A DNA stretch of 64,000 bases, taken from contig JBOEGW010000007.1 in the NCBI GenBank assembly GCA_050633625.1, positions 401,320 to 465,319 on the forward strand. Reading direction: 5' to 3'. The DNA is from JBOEGW01 sp050633625 (lineage in GTDB: Bacteria; Pseudomonadota; Alphaproteobacteria; Rhodobacterales; Rhodobacteraceae). Position numbers and translations under genes: made by a program. A model generated the notes under the pieces. The model saw nothing but the letters and a program-made list of their open reading frames with translations, was not told the DNA's origin and did no database searches. Shown here piece by piece: positions 36,358-45,495 of this stretch. The first letter of the stretch is position 1; the number at the start of each line of letters is the position of its first letter.

Positions 36358-37104
36358 TCAAAAGCCGACACCGGGCGCGATCACCCCATGTTCAATGATC
36401 ACCTGCGCTGCGGGCAGGATCAAAGCGTGAAGCCGGTCCGCTTCGGCGTCTTGCGCAGGGGTCGTGCGAATCCAACCCTCCGCATCGCGCAGCTCCACAG
36501 GCCAATCAAGCAAACGGTGCACATCAAAGGCAAAATAGCTCATGTCCCCATAGGGGCGCTTGCCATCGCCCGAAGGGCCAGGGATGACTTTGGCGTGCTC
36601 AGCGAGGGCGATCTCATCTTCATGGGGCCATTGCCACGTCAGCCCGCGCGCAAGCGTGATAAGCTCTTGGGTCAATTCAAACTGCGCTGGCGCAGGCGCC
36701 TCGTTGCCCGATTGCGCCCATAAATCCGCAAGCGCCACATTCTTCACCTCATAAAGGCCCGGCTCAATCTCCACATGGCGGAAATATGCGAACATGGCGG
36801 ACACCATGGAAACCGCAAAATCCTGAGCGGCACCGGGCGCAGCACCCTCACCTACAGCCTGCGCAAAAATCGCGCCCGACTCCCCTGTCCAAGGGCGCTG
36901 CAAATCGACCTGCGGCGCGCCCACCTCATAGGTTGCCCAACTGAGCCGCGCCTGCCGGATCACATCAATATGCGCCTGCGTCAGCGTGAAGTGCTCAGGG
37001 TACACCTGATCGAATGAAGGCCGCTCATACGTTTTAAAATCCGCAGGCATCGTGCCACGCATCTCCAAGCCCAAGAGCGCCAATAGCCCTGATAAAACAG
37101 ACAT
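36358..37104 (-). CDS. Unrecognised protein inside the sarcosine oxidase operon (gene X)
   Basis: A 248-residue protein lying between soxB and soxD, where most operons have these genes adjacent. I start at the ATG following GGGGGCCTCACC. The first ~20 residues are mildly hydrophobic; the rest looks soluble and acidic. No motif of a known family is visible; the most distinctive part is GDMSYFAFDVHRLLDWPVEL in the C-terminal third. Spacing is 14 bases from soxB and 13 from soxD, so it is clearly co-transcribed. It may assist assembly, cofactor attachment or substrate handling, but this is only inference from position. Confidence 0.75.
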   Translation of the reverse strand: MSVLSGLLALLGLEMRGTMPADFKTYERPSFDQVYPEHFTLTQAHIDVIRQARLSWATYEVGAPQVDLQRPWTGESGAIFAQAVGEGAAPGAAQDFAVSMVSAMFAYFRHVEIEPGLYEVKNVALADLWAQSGNEAPAPAQFELTQELITLARGLTWQWPHEDEIALAEHAKVIPGPSGDGKRPYGDMSYFAFDVHRLLDWPVELRDAEGWIRTTPAQDAEADRLHALILPAAQVIIEHGVIAPGVGF

Positions 37105-37118
37105 GGTGAGGCCCCCAC

Positions 37119-38366
37119 TCAATGCGCCACACCCGCCGCCACGCTTTCGTCAATGAACCGCCCCTCCGCGAACCGCTCAAGCCCAAAGCCCGCCGCCAAT
37201 GGTCCCGGCCTATCCTGTGCCACAAGCTCCGCCATCGCCCAGCCTGAACCGGGGATCGCCTTAAAGCCGCCCGTGCCCCAGCCACAGTTCACATAGACCC
37301 CGCCAACCGGCGTTTTGGAGAGGATCGGTGAGCGGTCCCCCGTCATATCCACAATGCCGCCCCATTGGCGCAGCATCTTGAGGCGTGACAGCATCGGAAA
37401 GGTTTCAACAAGCGCGCGGACGGTTTCCTCGACGTGGTGAAAACTGCCGCGTTGGGTGAAGTTTCCAAACCCGTCAGTGCCGCCACCAATCACCATTTCG
37501 CCCTTGTCTGATTGGCTCATATAGCCATGAACAGTATTGGCCATAACCACCACATCCATCGCCGGTTTGATCGGCTCAGACACCAAAGCTTGCAGCGCCA
37601 CGCTCTCAATGGGCAGGCGAAACCCGGCCATTTGCGCAAGCTGGCTGGCGTGTCCGGCAACCACCATCGCCAGCTTTGAGCAGCCAATCGCTCCCTTTGA
37701 GGTCTCCACGCCGACCACCTGCCCCGCCTCTGTCCGCACCCCGGTCACTTCGCAGCCCTGAACAATATCCATGCCCATCGCGCTGCACGCCCGCGCATAG
37801 CCCCAAGCCACAGCATCATGGCGGGCCGTGCCGCCGCGCGCCTGCCACAACCCACCAAGCACCGGATAGCGCGGGCCATCCAGATTGATGATCGGTACCA
37901 ATTCCTTGACGCGCGCGGGCGAAATCCACTCGGTCGTGACCCCTTGCAGCGCGTTGGCATGCGCCGTGCGTTGATAGCCGCGCACCTCATGTTGCGTTTG
38001 GGCCAGCATGATCACACCGCGCGGGCTGAACATCACGTTCATATTGAGATCTTGGCTCATCGTCTCGTAGAGACCACGCGCCTTTTCATAAATCGCCGCC
38101 GATGGGTCTTGCAGATAGTTGGAGCGAATGATCGTCGTATTGCGCCCAGTGTTGCCGCCGCCAAGCCACCCCTTTTCGAGCACCGCGACATTTGTGATGC
38201 CGAAATTCTTGCCGAGGTAATAGGCCGTCGCCAATCCATGCCCGCCAGCCCCGACTATGATCACATCATAGCGCGGCTTTGGCGCGGGGGAGCGCCATGC
38301 TTTCTCCCACCCTTTGTGCCAGCTCAACGCTTCGCGCGCGATGGCAAATGCTGAATAGCGTTTCAT
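37119..38366 (-). CDS. soxB: Sarcosine oxidase beta subunit
   Basis: Flavoprotein subunit of 415 residues carrying the sarcosine-oxidising FAD and covalently bound FMN. The start at MKRYSAFAIAREAL is the usual SoxB N-terminus. The FAD-binding motif is VIIVGAGGHGLATAYYL; ARHDAVAWGYARA holds the His of the kind that binds FMN covalently in SoxB; the C-terminal GWGTGGFKAIPGSGWAMAEL is the family signature. First gene of the operon. Confidence 0.96.
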   Translation of the reverse strand: MKRYSAFAIAREALSWHKGWEKAWRSPAPKPRYDVIIVGAGGHGLATAYYLGKNFGITNVAVLEKGWLGGGNTGRNTTIIRSNYLQDPSAAIYEKARGLYETMSQDLNMNVMFSPRGVIMLAQTQHEVRGYQRTAHANALQGVTTEWISPARVKELVPIINLDGPRYPVLGGLWQARGGTARHDAVAWGYARACSAMGMDIVQGCEVTGVRTEAGQVVGVETSKGAIGCSKLAMVVAGHASQLAQMAGFRLPIESVALQALVSEPIKPAMDVVVMANTVHGYMSQSDKGEMVIGGGTDGFGNFTQRGSFHHVEETVRALVETFPMLSRLKMLRQWGGIVDMTGDRSPILSKTPVGGVYVNCGWGTGGFKAIPGSGWAMAELVAQDRPGPLAAGFGLERFAEGRFIDESVAAGVAH

Positions 38367-38585
38367 CCGATTCCCTTCGGGCTTTCGCTTGATCTTAGCC
38401 ATTTGCCGGGCGATGCAAATGCACCATCCGGCACCTCAGGGCGAAAACCGACATCACTTTCACGCGCGCAAAGCGGGCCACAGCGCCGCAGGGGGTTTTT
38501 CTGCGCCGCGTTCCCGGTTACATGAGGGGAACCCCGCACAGGGAACCCCCGATTTGGGGCCCCGGAATAGGGAGTGGGAGGAAAC

Positions 38586-39824
38586 ATGGGTTTTTGGATC
38601 CTGGCCGCTTTGGCTGCCGTCTTTATCATCATCGCGCTTGGTTTTGCGCTCTGGTCGCCTGCGCGCGCCACAAGCGAAGCGACAGCCGATTACGATATGC
38701 GCATTTACCGCGACCAACTGGCGGAACTGGAGCGCGATTTGGCGCGCGGTGTCATTGCGCAAGATGAGGCCGAGCGCAGCCGCGTGGAGATTTCGCGCCG
38801 CCTCCTCGAAGCGGATCGCGCCGCGCAAAAGGCCACCGGCGGCACCCCCGCGCCCTTTGCCGCGAACCTCACGATTATTGGGCTTTTGGCGGCGCTTTTG
38901 TTGGGCGGCGGCTATGCGACATACGCCCATTACGGCGCGCCCGGATATTGGGACATGCCGCTCCAAGGGCGCAAAGACGCGGCGCGCTCGCTGCGCGAAA
39001 GCCGCCCTTCGCAGGCAGAAACGGAAGAGGGATTTCCGGCTTGGTCTGCCCCGTCGCCAGGCACCGACCCTGAGTATGCGCAACTTGTGGACCGGCTGCG
39101 CCTTGCTGTGAGCAAACGCCCCGACGATCCTGAGGGCCTCACGCTTTTGGCAAGCCACGAAGCCGCGCTTGGCAATTTTCGCGGTGCCTATAGCGCACAG
39201 TCCAAATTGATCGAGGTGAAAGGCGATGCCGTCACAGCCGAAGACTATGCCCAGCTTGGCGAATACCTTGTGTTGGCCGCGCGCGGTTATGTATCGCCAG
39301 AAGCCGAACGCGCCTTGTCGCAAGCCCTGCAAATCGACTCAAATGAAGCCCTCGCGCGCTACTATTCCGGCTTGATGCTGGCACAAACTGGCCGCCCCGA
39401 TCTGGCGTTTCCGCTCTGGCGTGGCTTGCTTGAAACCTCACCGATTGAAGCGCCTTGGGTGCCTGTGATCCGCGAACAAATCGAAGAATTGGCCTGGCTT
39501 GCCGGGGTGAACTATGAGCTGCCTCCGGCCATCTCCACAGCCCTTCCCGGCCCCTCAGCCGAAGACGTATCAAATGCCCAGAACATGACAGCCGAGGAGC
39601 GCGCCGCGATGATCCAAAGCATGGTCGACGGGCTATCGGAGCGCTTGGCAACAGAAGGCGGCACCCCCGCAGAATGGGCGCGGTTGATTTCTGTGCTCAG
39701 CGTGCAAGGCAACCTGGAAAAAGCCGCCGCCATTTGGGACGAGGCGCGAAGCGTCTTTGCGCAAGCGCCCGCCGAATTGTCTCTCGTGCGCGAAGCGGCT
39801 GTCGCTGCCGGAGTTGCAGAGTGA
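38586..39824 (+). CDS. ccmI: Cytochrome c biogenesis protein CcmI
   Basis: Inner-membrane assembly factor for c-type cytochromes, 412 residues. The start follows GGGAGG eight bases upstream. Helix 1 (residues 2-21) is followed by the cytosolic IYRDQLAELERDLARGVIA segment typical of CcmI, a second helix at about residues 98-116, and a periplasmic TPR domain, where CcmI captures apocytochrome c. The stop overlaps the ruvX GTG start by GTGA. Confidence 0.9.
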   Translation: MGFWILAALAAVFIIIALGFALWSPARATSEATADYDMRIYRDQLAELERDLARGVIAQDEAERSRVEISRRLLEADRAAQKATGGTPAPFAANLTIIGLLAALLLGGGYATYAHYGAPGYWDMPLQGRKDAARSLRESRPSQAETEEGFPAWSAPSPGTDPEYAQLVDRLRLAVSKRPDDPEGLTLLASHEAALGNFRGAYSAQSKLIEVKGDAVTAEDYAQLGEYLVLAARGYVSPEAERALSQALQIDSNEALARYYSGLMLAQTGRPDLAFPLWRGLLETSPIEAPWVPVIREQIEELAWLAGVNYELPPAISTALPGPSAEDVSNAQNMTAEERAAMIQSMVDGLSERLATEGGTPAEWARLISVLSVQGNLEKAAAIWDEARSVFAQAPAELSLVREAAVAAGVAE

Positions 39825-40285
39825 TCTTTGAAGACATCTCCGAATTCGCCAGCGCACTTCCCCCCATGACCGGCGTTATGGGCTTGGATCTTGGCGACAA
39901 AACCATCGGCGTTGCTGTGTCAGATTCCCTGCGCAATGTCGCCACCCCGCTTGAAACTGTGCGGCGCAAGAAGTTCGGCGTCGACGCCGCGCGCTTGCTT
40001 GAGATCGCCAAGGACCGCAGCCTCAGCGGCCTTCTTCTCGGCCTGCCTCTCAACATGGACGGCTCTGAAGGCCCGCGCTGCCAGTCCACCCGCGCCTTTG
40101 CGCGCAACCTCTCGCGCCTCACCGAGCTGCCAATTGGATATTGGGACGAACGCCTTTCCACGGTGGCCGCTGAACGGATGCTTCTTGAAAACGATACATC
40201 GCGTGCACGGCGCGCCGATTTGATCGACAATGTTGCAGCCGGATACATCCTGCAAGGCGCGCTTGACCGGATGGGCCACCTATGA
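39821..40285 (+). CDS. ruvX: Holliday junction resolvase-like protein RuvX/YqgF
   Basis: RNase H-like protein of 154 residues; the GTG at 39821 lies in the GTGA overlap with ccmI and fits the start. The conserved MGLDLGDKTIGVAVSD carries the first catalytic Asp, GLLLGLPLNMDGSEG the middle motif, and DNVAAGYILQGALD the final Asp. Homologues process the 5' end of pre-16S rRNA or resolve junctions. It overlaps the DUF1289 gene by ATGA. Confidence 0.9.
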   Translation: MIFEDISEFASALPPMTGVMGLDLGDKTIGVAVSDSLRNVATPLETVRRKKFGVDAARLLEIAKDRSLSGLLLGLPLNMDGSEGPRCQSTRAFARNLSRLTELPIGYWDERLSTVAAERMLLENDTSRARRADLIDNVAAGYILQGALDRMGHL

Positions 40286-40527
40286 GTGATGACGTCTGGA
40301 GCCGTGACGAAGTGCAAAGCCCCTGCACAAAAATCTGCGTGATCCACCCGGAAGAACGCCTCTGTACGGGGTGTCTGCGCTCTATCGAGGAAATTTCAGC
40401 TTGGGGGCTTATGAGCGTTGAGCAACGCCGCGATCTTCTCGCCGCGCTGCCCGCGCGTGCCCCGCGCCTGCAAAAACGCCGTGGCGGGCGCGCCGCCAAA
40501 CTGGCCCGCGCCGCCAAGAAAAGCTAA
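40282..40527 (+). CDS. DUF1289 protein
   Basis: An 81-residue protein with the family's cysteine pattern SPCTKICVIHPEERLCTGCLRSIEEI, likely a metal site, and a strongly basic tail. DUF1289 proteins are Fe-S or zinc-binding candidates with no assigned job. It closes the coupled ccmI-ruvX-DUF1289 unit. Confidence 0.9.
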   Translation: MSDDVWSRDEVQSPCTKICVIHPEERLCTGCLRSIEEISAWGLMSVEQRRDLLAALPARAPRLQKRRGGRAAKLARAAKKS

Positions 40528-40607
40528 TCAGCCGCGCCCGGTTTGGGTTCAATCCACTTTGGCTGTGCCCGATGCTGTGTGAGCGCTGGCCCGCGCGACC
40601 AAACGCC

Positions 40608-41384
40608 CTAATCGACAGCCTTGCGGGCTGTGTCCAAAACATGCGCAAACGCCGTGCGCATCAAGGTGACATCCGCGCCAATCCCAAGGAACGTCACCCC
40701 CAAATCGCGGTAGTAGCCAAAGTTGGACGCATCATAATGAATGATCCCCGCCGCCTTGCCCGCCGCGCGAATTTTCGCGATGCCCTTTTCGATCGCCGCC
40801 TTTACGTCCGGATGCGCCGGATTGCCCGGATAGCCCATGTCCGCCGACAAATCCGCCGGACCAATAAACACACAATCCACCCCGTCCGTATTGGCAATAT
40901 CCTCTATGTTTTCCAGTGCTTGCCGCGTCTCCGCTTGAAGGATCAAGCACACTTCCTCATTCGCAGTTTGCGGGTAATCCCCGTTTTTGCCAAACCCTGA
41001 AACCCGTGCCACGCTGGCGCCCAAGCCGCGCACCCCCATAGGCGCGTAGCGCGTTGCACGCACCATCCGCACGGCCTGCTCACCGCTGTCGATCATCGGG
41101 ATCAACAAGCTGTTTGCGCCCATGTCCATCACCTGTTTGATCACCCAGTCTTCCCCCACCGGAACGCGCACAACAACGGGCGTATGACTGGGGGCAATCG
41201 CGCGCATCTGGCCCAACATCGCCGCCGGATCATAGGGGCCGTGCTCGCCGTCAATCAAACACCAATCAAACCCGGTCGCCGCGGCGATTTCGGCCGCCAC
41301 TGCATCGCCGGAATTGAGCCAAAGGCCCAGCTGCATCTCACCGCGCGCAAGCGCCGCTTTGAGGGGGTTTTTGAGAGCGGGCAT
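40608..41384 (-). CDS. HpcH/HpaI aldolase family protein
   Basis: A 258-residue class II 2-oxo acid aldolase of the HpcH/HpaI family (4-hydroxy-2-oxoheptanedioate or 2-keto-3-deoxy-glucarate type). Landmarks: CLIDGEHGPYDP (acid/base His), VRVPVGEDWVIKQ, ALLIP-like segment, and GPADLSADMG near residue 175 with the metal-coordinating Glu/Asp. Substrate cannot be told from sequence alone. It stands alone, convergent with the DUF1289 gene. Confidence 0.88.
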   Translation of the reverse strand: MPALKNPLKAALARGEMQLGLWLNSGDAVAAEIAAATGFDWCLIDGEHGPYDPAAMLGQMRAIAPSHTPVVVRVPVGEDWVIKQVMDMGANSLLIPMIDSGEQAVRMVRATRYAPMGVRGLGASVARVSGFGKNGDYPQTANEEVCLILQAETRQALENIEDIANTDGVDCVFIGPADLSADMGYPGNPAHPDVKAAIEKGIAKIRAAGKAAGIIHYDASNFGYYRDLGVTFLGIGADVTLMRTAFAHVLDTARKAVD

Positions 41385-41449
41385 GGCGGCCTCCAGTTGT
41401 TAACTTGTGTAGGGTCAAGCTCTACACCAGCCCGCCACGCCCGGCAATC

Positions 41450-42781
41450 TCAGAGGTAATCGGAGCGCTGAAGCCCGTATTTCGCCATCTTCTCGTTGAG
41501 CGTGCGGCGCGGCAAACACAGCTCGTCCATCACCCCAACAATCGACCCTTTGTGACGGCGCATCGTGTTGTCGATCAACATCCGTTCAAACGCCTCGACA
41601 TATTCCTTGAGCGGCTTGCCCTCAGTGGTCATGACCGGCTGCACATCGTCGTGATCGTTCATCAAGAGCGACGAAATCGTCCCCGTGCCACGGCGCGATT
41701 GCAGGACCGCACGCTCAGCGATGTTGATAAGTTGGCGGATATTGCCCGGCCAAGGCGCTTGCAGCAATTGCGCGGCTTCCTGCGCGCTCACAGCCGGGGC
41801 CGCGCAGCCATATTCCTCGGCAAATTGATCCGCGAAGCGGGTGAACAACATCAATATATCTTCGCCGCGCTGGCGCAGCGGGGGCAAGGTCAGCTTCATC
41901 GCCGCAAGACGGTAGTACAAATCCGGGCGCATACTGTCTTCCGAGGTTTTCCCGGCTTCTTGCAGGTTCGAAATCGCCACAACACGGGTTTCCGCCGGGC
42001 TGCCTTGCTCGTTGATCCAACTCAACAGACGGGCTTGCAAAGTTTCGGGCAGCGCCTCGATGTCTTCCAGAACAAGCGTTCCGCCGCGCGCTTCCTCGAC
42101 GAGCGGCTGCGTGCCCCCGTCCTCCATTGGCCCAAAAATGCGCTTGCCCAGCGCCTCCTCATCTTGGCCCGCGCAGCGCACCACCACGAATTTCTTCCCG
42201 GCCTTGGCGCCCACAGCATGCAGCGCATGGGCAACCAGCGTTTTGCCGGTGCCGGTTTCCCCGTCGATCAGCACATGACCGTCAGATTGCGCAATATCCA
42301 GAATATCCTCGCGCAAACGCTCCATCACCGGGCTGGCGCCGATCAGCTTTTTCATGATCGTCGTGCCATCCCCAAGCTCGCGGCGCAGCGCCCGCGCATC
42401 CAGCGCCATGCGGCGGTTTTGCGTGGCTTTCTTGGCAAGTTGCGTCATTTTATCCGGGTTAAATGGCTTTTCCAGAAAGTCATAGGCCCCGACCCGCATC
42501 GCCTCCACAGCCATCGGCACATCGCCGTGGCCGGTGATCATGATGACCGGCAAAGCGCTGTCCACGCTCATGAGTTTCTTCAGAAATTGCATCCCATCCA
42601 TGCCCGGCATGCGAATGTCAGAAATCACAACGCCCGGATAATCGCTTCCGACCGACTTCAACGCTTCCTCGGCAGAGGGGAAGGTTTCGGTGTCAAACCC
42701 CGACAAAGCCAGCCATTGACTGATCGATTGCCGCATATCCTGTTCATCATCGACAATCGCGATTTTCATTGCCTGTGCCAT
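41450..42781 (-). CDS. DctD-like response regulator lacking GAFTGA
   Basis: A 443-residue NtrC-type regulator: receiver domain (phospho-acceptor Asp55 in SDIRMPGMDG, FLEKPF), AAA+ domain with Walker A GETGTGKT, and a C-terminal helix-turn-helix (LCLPRRTLNEKM). The segment where the sigma-54 contact loop GAFTGA should stand reads FGPMEDGGTQPLVEEARGG, and Walker B reads LVLEDIE with the acidic pair inverted. The arginine-rich DLYYRLAA...RQRGED region is kept. Known GAFTGA-less relatives (e.g. NtrC of Rhodobacter) act with sigma-70. Paired with the kinase downstream-coded at 42845. Confidence 0.88.
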   Translation of the reverse strand: MAQAMKIAIVDDEQDMRQSISQWLALSGFDTETFPSAEEALKSVGSDYPGVVISDIRMPGMDGMQFLKKLMSVDSALPVIMITGHGDVPMAVEAMRVGAYDFLEKPFNPDKMTQLAKKATQNRRMALDARALRRELGDGTTIMKKLIGASPVMERLREDILDIAQSDGHVLIDGETGTGKTLVAHALHAVGAKAGKKFVVVRCAGQDEEALGKRIFGPMEDGGTQPLVEEARGGTLVLEDIEALPETLQARLLSWINEQGSPAETRVVAISNLQEAGKTSEDSMRPDLYYRLAAMKLTLPPLRQRGEDILMLFTRFADQFAEEYGCAAPAVSAQEAAQLLQAPWPGNIRQLINIAERAVLQSRRGTGTISSLLMNDHDDVQPVMTTEGKPLKEYVEAFERMLIDNTMRRHKGSIVGVMDELCLPRRTLNEKMAKYGLQRSDYL

Positions 42782-42844
42782 GGTCGTCTACCCTTCAGGC
42801 CCTTTGGCCATTATTCTCGTCCCAAACCCTGCGACATAAAAAAA

Positions 42845-44629
42845 CTATTCCGCAGCTTTTACGTTTGAAACGTCAGTTTCCGTCTCATCTTTTAAGATAG
42901 GCAGTTCAACTTCAAATACAGCCCCCCCCTCGGTGCCATTTCGGGCGGTTAACCGCCCACCGAAGTCGCCCACAATCCCCGAAGAAATCGCCAAGCCCAG
43001 CCCGACCCCGTCTCCGGGGGCTTTGGTGGTGTAAAACGGTTCAAACAACTGGTCGAGGTCATCCACCCCCGGCCCATTATCGCGCACCGAAATGCGCGCC
43101 ACATCGCCGCTCGTGAGCAAGATATCAACCTGCGGATCATCCACCGCTTTTGTCGCATCAATCGCGTTGCGCATCAGGTTGATCAAGACCTGCTCCAAGC
43201 GCAATTGATCGCCTTTGATCATCACAGGTTCGCGCGGCACATTGCGGGTGATGCGCACCTGTCGGCGTTTGAGCTGTGGCTCCATCATCGCCAAAGCAGC
43301 AGACACCGATTTGCGTACATCTATGTCTTCAAAGGCATCCCCGCCCTTACGCGCATAGGATTTGAGCTGGCGGGTGATCGCGCCCATACGCTCGATCAAA
43401 TCATCAATACGCTGAAACGACGACATTGCCTCCTCGGAACGCTTGCGTTGCAGCAACAATTTCGCCCCCGCGAGATAGGTTTTCATCGCCGCCAATGGCT
43501 GGTTCAACTCGTGGCTCACGGCCGCCGACATTTCGCCAAGCGCTGCCAGTTTTGACGATTGCGCGAGGGTTTGCTCCGCCACTTGCAGGTTCGCCTCCGC
43601 CTTTTGACGTTCGGCCATTTCGCGCTGTAAGGCGGCGTTGAGCTGGCGCAGCTCTGCCGATTCAAGCTGGAAAAACCGTGACGCCGAGGTGGCGCGGCGG
43701 CTGATCATGTAAAACGCGAAAGCCAAAAGCATTGCGAATCCCATGATTTCCAGCGCCAAGACCCCGTTGACCCGTTCGCGCACCGACGCATAGGTGGTAA
43801 AGGAGGTCATTTGCCACCCCTGGAACGGAATACGCGTATCCTGGCGCAGCACCTCTTCCCCGGCAAAAAGCGCGTCAGAAGGCAAAGTCGTCCATTCCGG
43901 CGGCGTCTCAAGCGCGCGCTCAATGGCCGTTGGGGCCGACATTGTAATCAGCGCCTCAACCTCGTTTTTGCCGCGCCATCGCGGCTCGGTGGAGAGGATG
44001 ATCGTGCCTTCCGAGTTCGTCACAAAAACCGCGTCCGAAATCCCAGCCCAGCCGGATTCAAACTTCTGCAAATCCACCTCAACCACGATCACGCCAATCA
44101 GCTCGCCTGAGGCGAGGATTTTGCGGCTATAGGTGAAAACATAACCGCCCGCTTCGGTTTGCGCTGTGGTAAATACGGTTTCCGAGGAGCGCAATGCATC
44201 AACAAAATAAGGGGTTGTGCGGTGGTTTGAGCTGAGGCGCTCGCGCTCGGTCGCGGCCACAACGCGCCCGCTTTCATCCAGCAACAGCAAAGATGCCGCG
44301 CCGATTTCATCACGATAGGAAATCAAACGCTGCGAGGAGTTCACAAAATCATCAGAATTCAGCGCGCCGATAAAGGCCGGATCGCGCGACAGCAAAAGCG
44401 GCACAACAGAATTGCGTTGTAGCTCGGAAATCAGGTTCCCAGAATAAAGCGCAACCCGCAGATCCGCCCGCGTGCGCGTGGTTTCCGTATAGCGTTGGGT
44501 GAGCCAGGAGTTTGACACCCAAACCGTCGCAATCGCGATCAAGACCAAGACCACAAAGGCCATGCGCCCGATTGGCCCTAATCCTGAGGGCGGTGGCGGT
44601 GTGAGGGATGTTGGATCGGGCGCAGACAT
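42845..44629 (-). CDS. DctB-like sensor histidine kinase
   Basis: Inner-membrane kinase of 594 residues, likely partner of the adjacent regulator. Helix 1 at about residues 22-42, a large periplasmic double Cache-type sensor to about residue 280 (including IVVEVDLQKFE), helix 2 near 295-312, a coiled stretch, HisKA with phospho-acceptor His373 in VSHELNQPLAAMKTYL, and HATPase_c with DNGPGV and GLGLAIS. The design matches DctB kinases of C4-dicarboxylate uptake; no transporter lies beside it. Confidence 0.9.
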   Translation of the reverse strand: MSAPDPTSLTPPPPSGLGPIGRMAFVVLVLIAIATVWVSNSWLTQRYTETTRTRADLRVALYSGNLISELQRNSVVPLLLSRDPAFIGALNSDDFVNSSQRLISYRDEIGAASLLLLDESGRVVAATERERLSSNHRTTPYFVDALRSSETVFTTAQTEAGGYVFTYSRKILASGELIGVIVVEVDLQKFESGWAGISDAVFVTNSEGTIILSTEPRWRGKNEVEALITMSAPTAIERALETPPEWTTLPSDALFAGEEVLRQDTRIPFQGWQMTSFTTYASVRERVNGVLALEIMGFAMLLAFAFYMISRRATSASRFFQLESAELRQLNAALQREMAERQKAEANLQVAEQTLAQSSKLAALGEMSAAVSHELNQPLAAMKTYLAGAKLLLQRKRSEEAMSSFQRIDDLIERMGAITRQLKSYARKGGDAFEDIDVRKSVSAALAMMEPQLKRRQVRITRNVPREPVMIKGDQLRLEQVLINLMRNAIDATKAVDDPQVDILLTSGDVARISVRDNGPGVDDLDQLFEPFYTTKAPGDGVGLGLAISSGIVGDFGGRLTARNGTEGGAVFEVELPILKDETETDVSNVKAAE

Positions 44630-44665
44630 GGGGCGAGATTACGCCCAGAGGCCCCGCCTCACAAG

Positions 44666-45334
44666 TCAGGCTGTGACCAAACCGTCCACAAGCGAGCGGA
44701 ACATTGCCACCCCATCGGTGCCCCCGTGCAGCTCATCCACTGCGCGTTCCGGGTGAGGCATCATGCCGAGCACCCGCGCGTTCTTGGACACTACCCCGGC
44801 AATATCAGCCACCGAACCATTCGGATTGTCGCCATAGGTGAAGGCAATGCGCCCTTCCCCTTTGAGCTGTGCGAGCTTCTCCTCGCTCACTGTGTAATTC
44901 CCATCATGATGCGCCACGGGCACTGTGATCTCTTGGCCCTGCGCATAGCCCGCTGTGAAGATCGTCTGCGTGGAAGCCACTTTGAGCGTCACAGGTTTGC
45001 AGATGAATTTGAGATTGGCGTTGCGCATCAAGGCGCCCGGCAATAGCCCGGTTTCGGTCAACACCTGAAAGCCATTACACACGCCCAGCGCATACCCGCC
45101 GCGTTCAACATGTTTGATCAATGAGGCGGAGATCGGGGATTTCGCCGCAATCGCCCCGCAGCGCAGGTAATCGCCAAAGGAAAACCCACCCGGCACCGCG
45201 ACAATATCGGTGCCATCGGGCAAGTGATCATCCTTGTGCCACACCACCGAAACATCCGCGCCAGCGCGCTCAAAGGCCACCGCCATATCGCGGTCACAGT
45301 TGGAACCGGGGAATTGGATGACAGCAGCTTTCAT
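44666..45334 (-). CDS. purQ: Phosphoribosylformylglycinamidine synthase subunit PurQ
   Basis: Glutaminase subunit of FGAM synthase, 222 residues. The catalytic Cys86 lies in GVCNGFQ, and the His/Glu partners lie in MPHPERA. In the related organisms I know, purS directly precedes purQ; here about 2.5 kb of other genes separates them. The start is the ATG four residues into the open frame, giving the normal KAAVIQFPGSNCD N-terminus. Confidence 0.95.
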   Translation of the reverse strand: MKAAVIQFPGSNCDRDMAVAFERAGADVSVVWHKDDHLPDGTDIVAVPGGFSFGDYLRCGAIAAKSPISASLIKHVERGGYALGVCNGFQVLTETGLLPGALMRNANLKFICKPVTLKVASTQTIFTAGYAQGQEITVPVAHHDGNYTVSEEKLAQLKGEGRIAFTYGDNPNGSVADIAGVVSKNARVLGMMPHPERAVDELHGGTDGVAMFRSLVDGLVTA

Positions 45335-45495
45335 CTTGTGCACTCCAGAAGGATTTTCGCGTTGCGCCCCTCATACGCCGCCGCCGCACCAAGGTCCAGC
45401 ACAAGTGGCGCGACTGTCAGATGGACGTCCAAACTGAGGTGTTTTGAAATCCACCCCTACGTGAAACAATTCCAGAAACACACACAGGTAAATTC

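Noticed and set aside
41405..42868. 487-residue open frame opposite the DctD-like gene
   Set aside because: Same shadow effect; the reverse strand carries a complete receiver and AAA+ domain.
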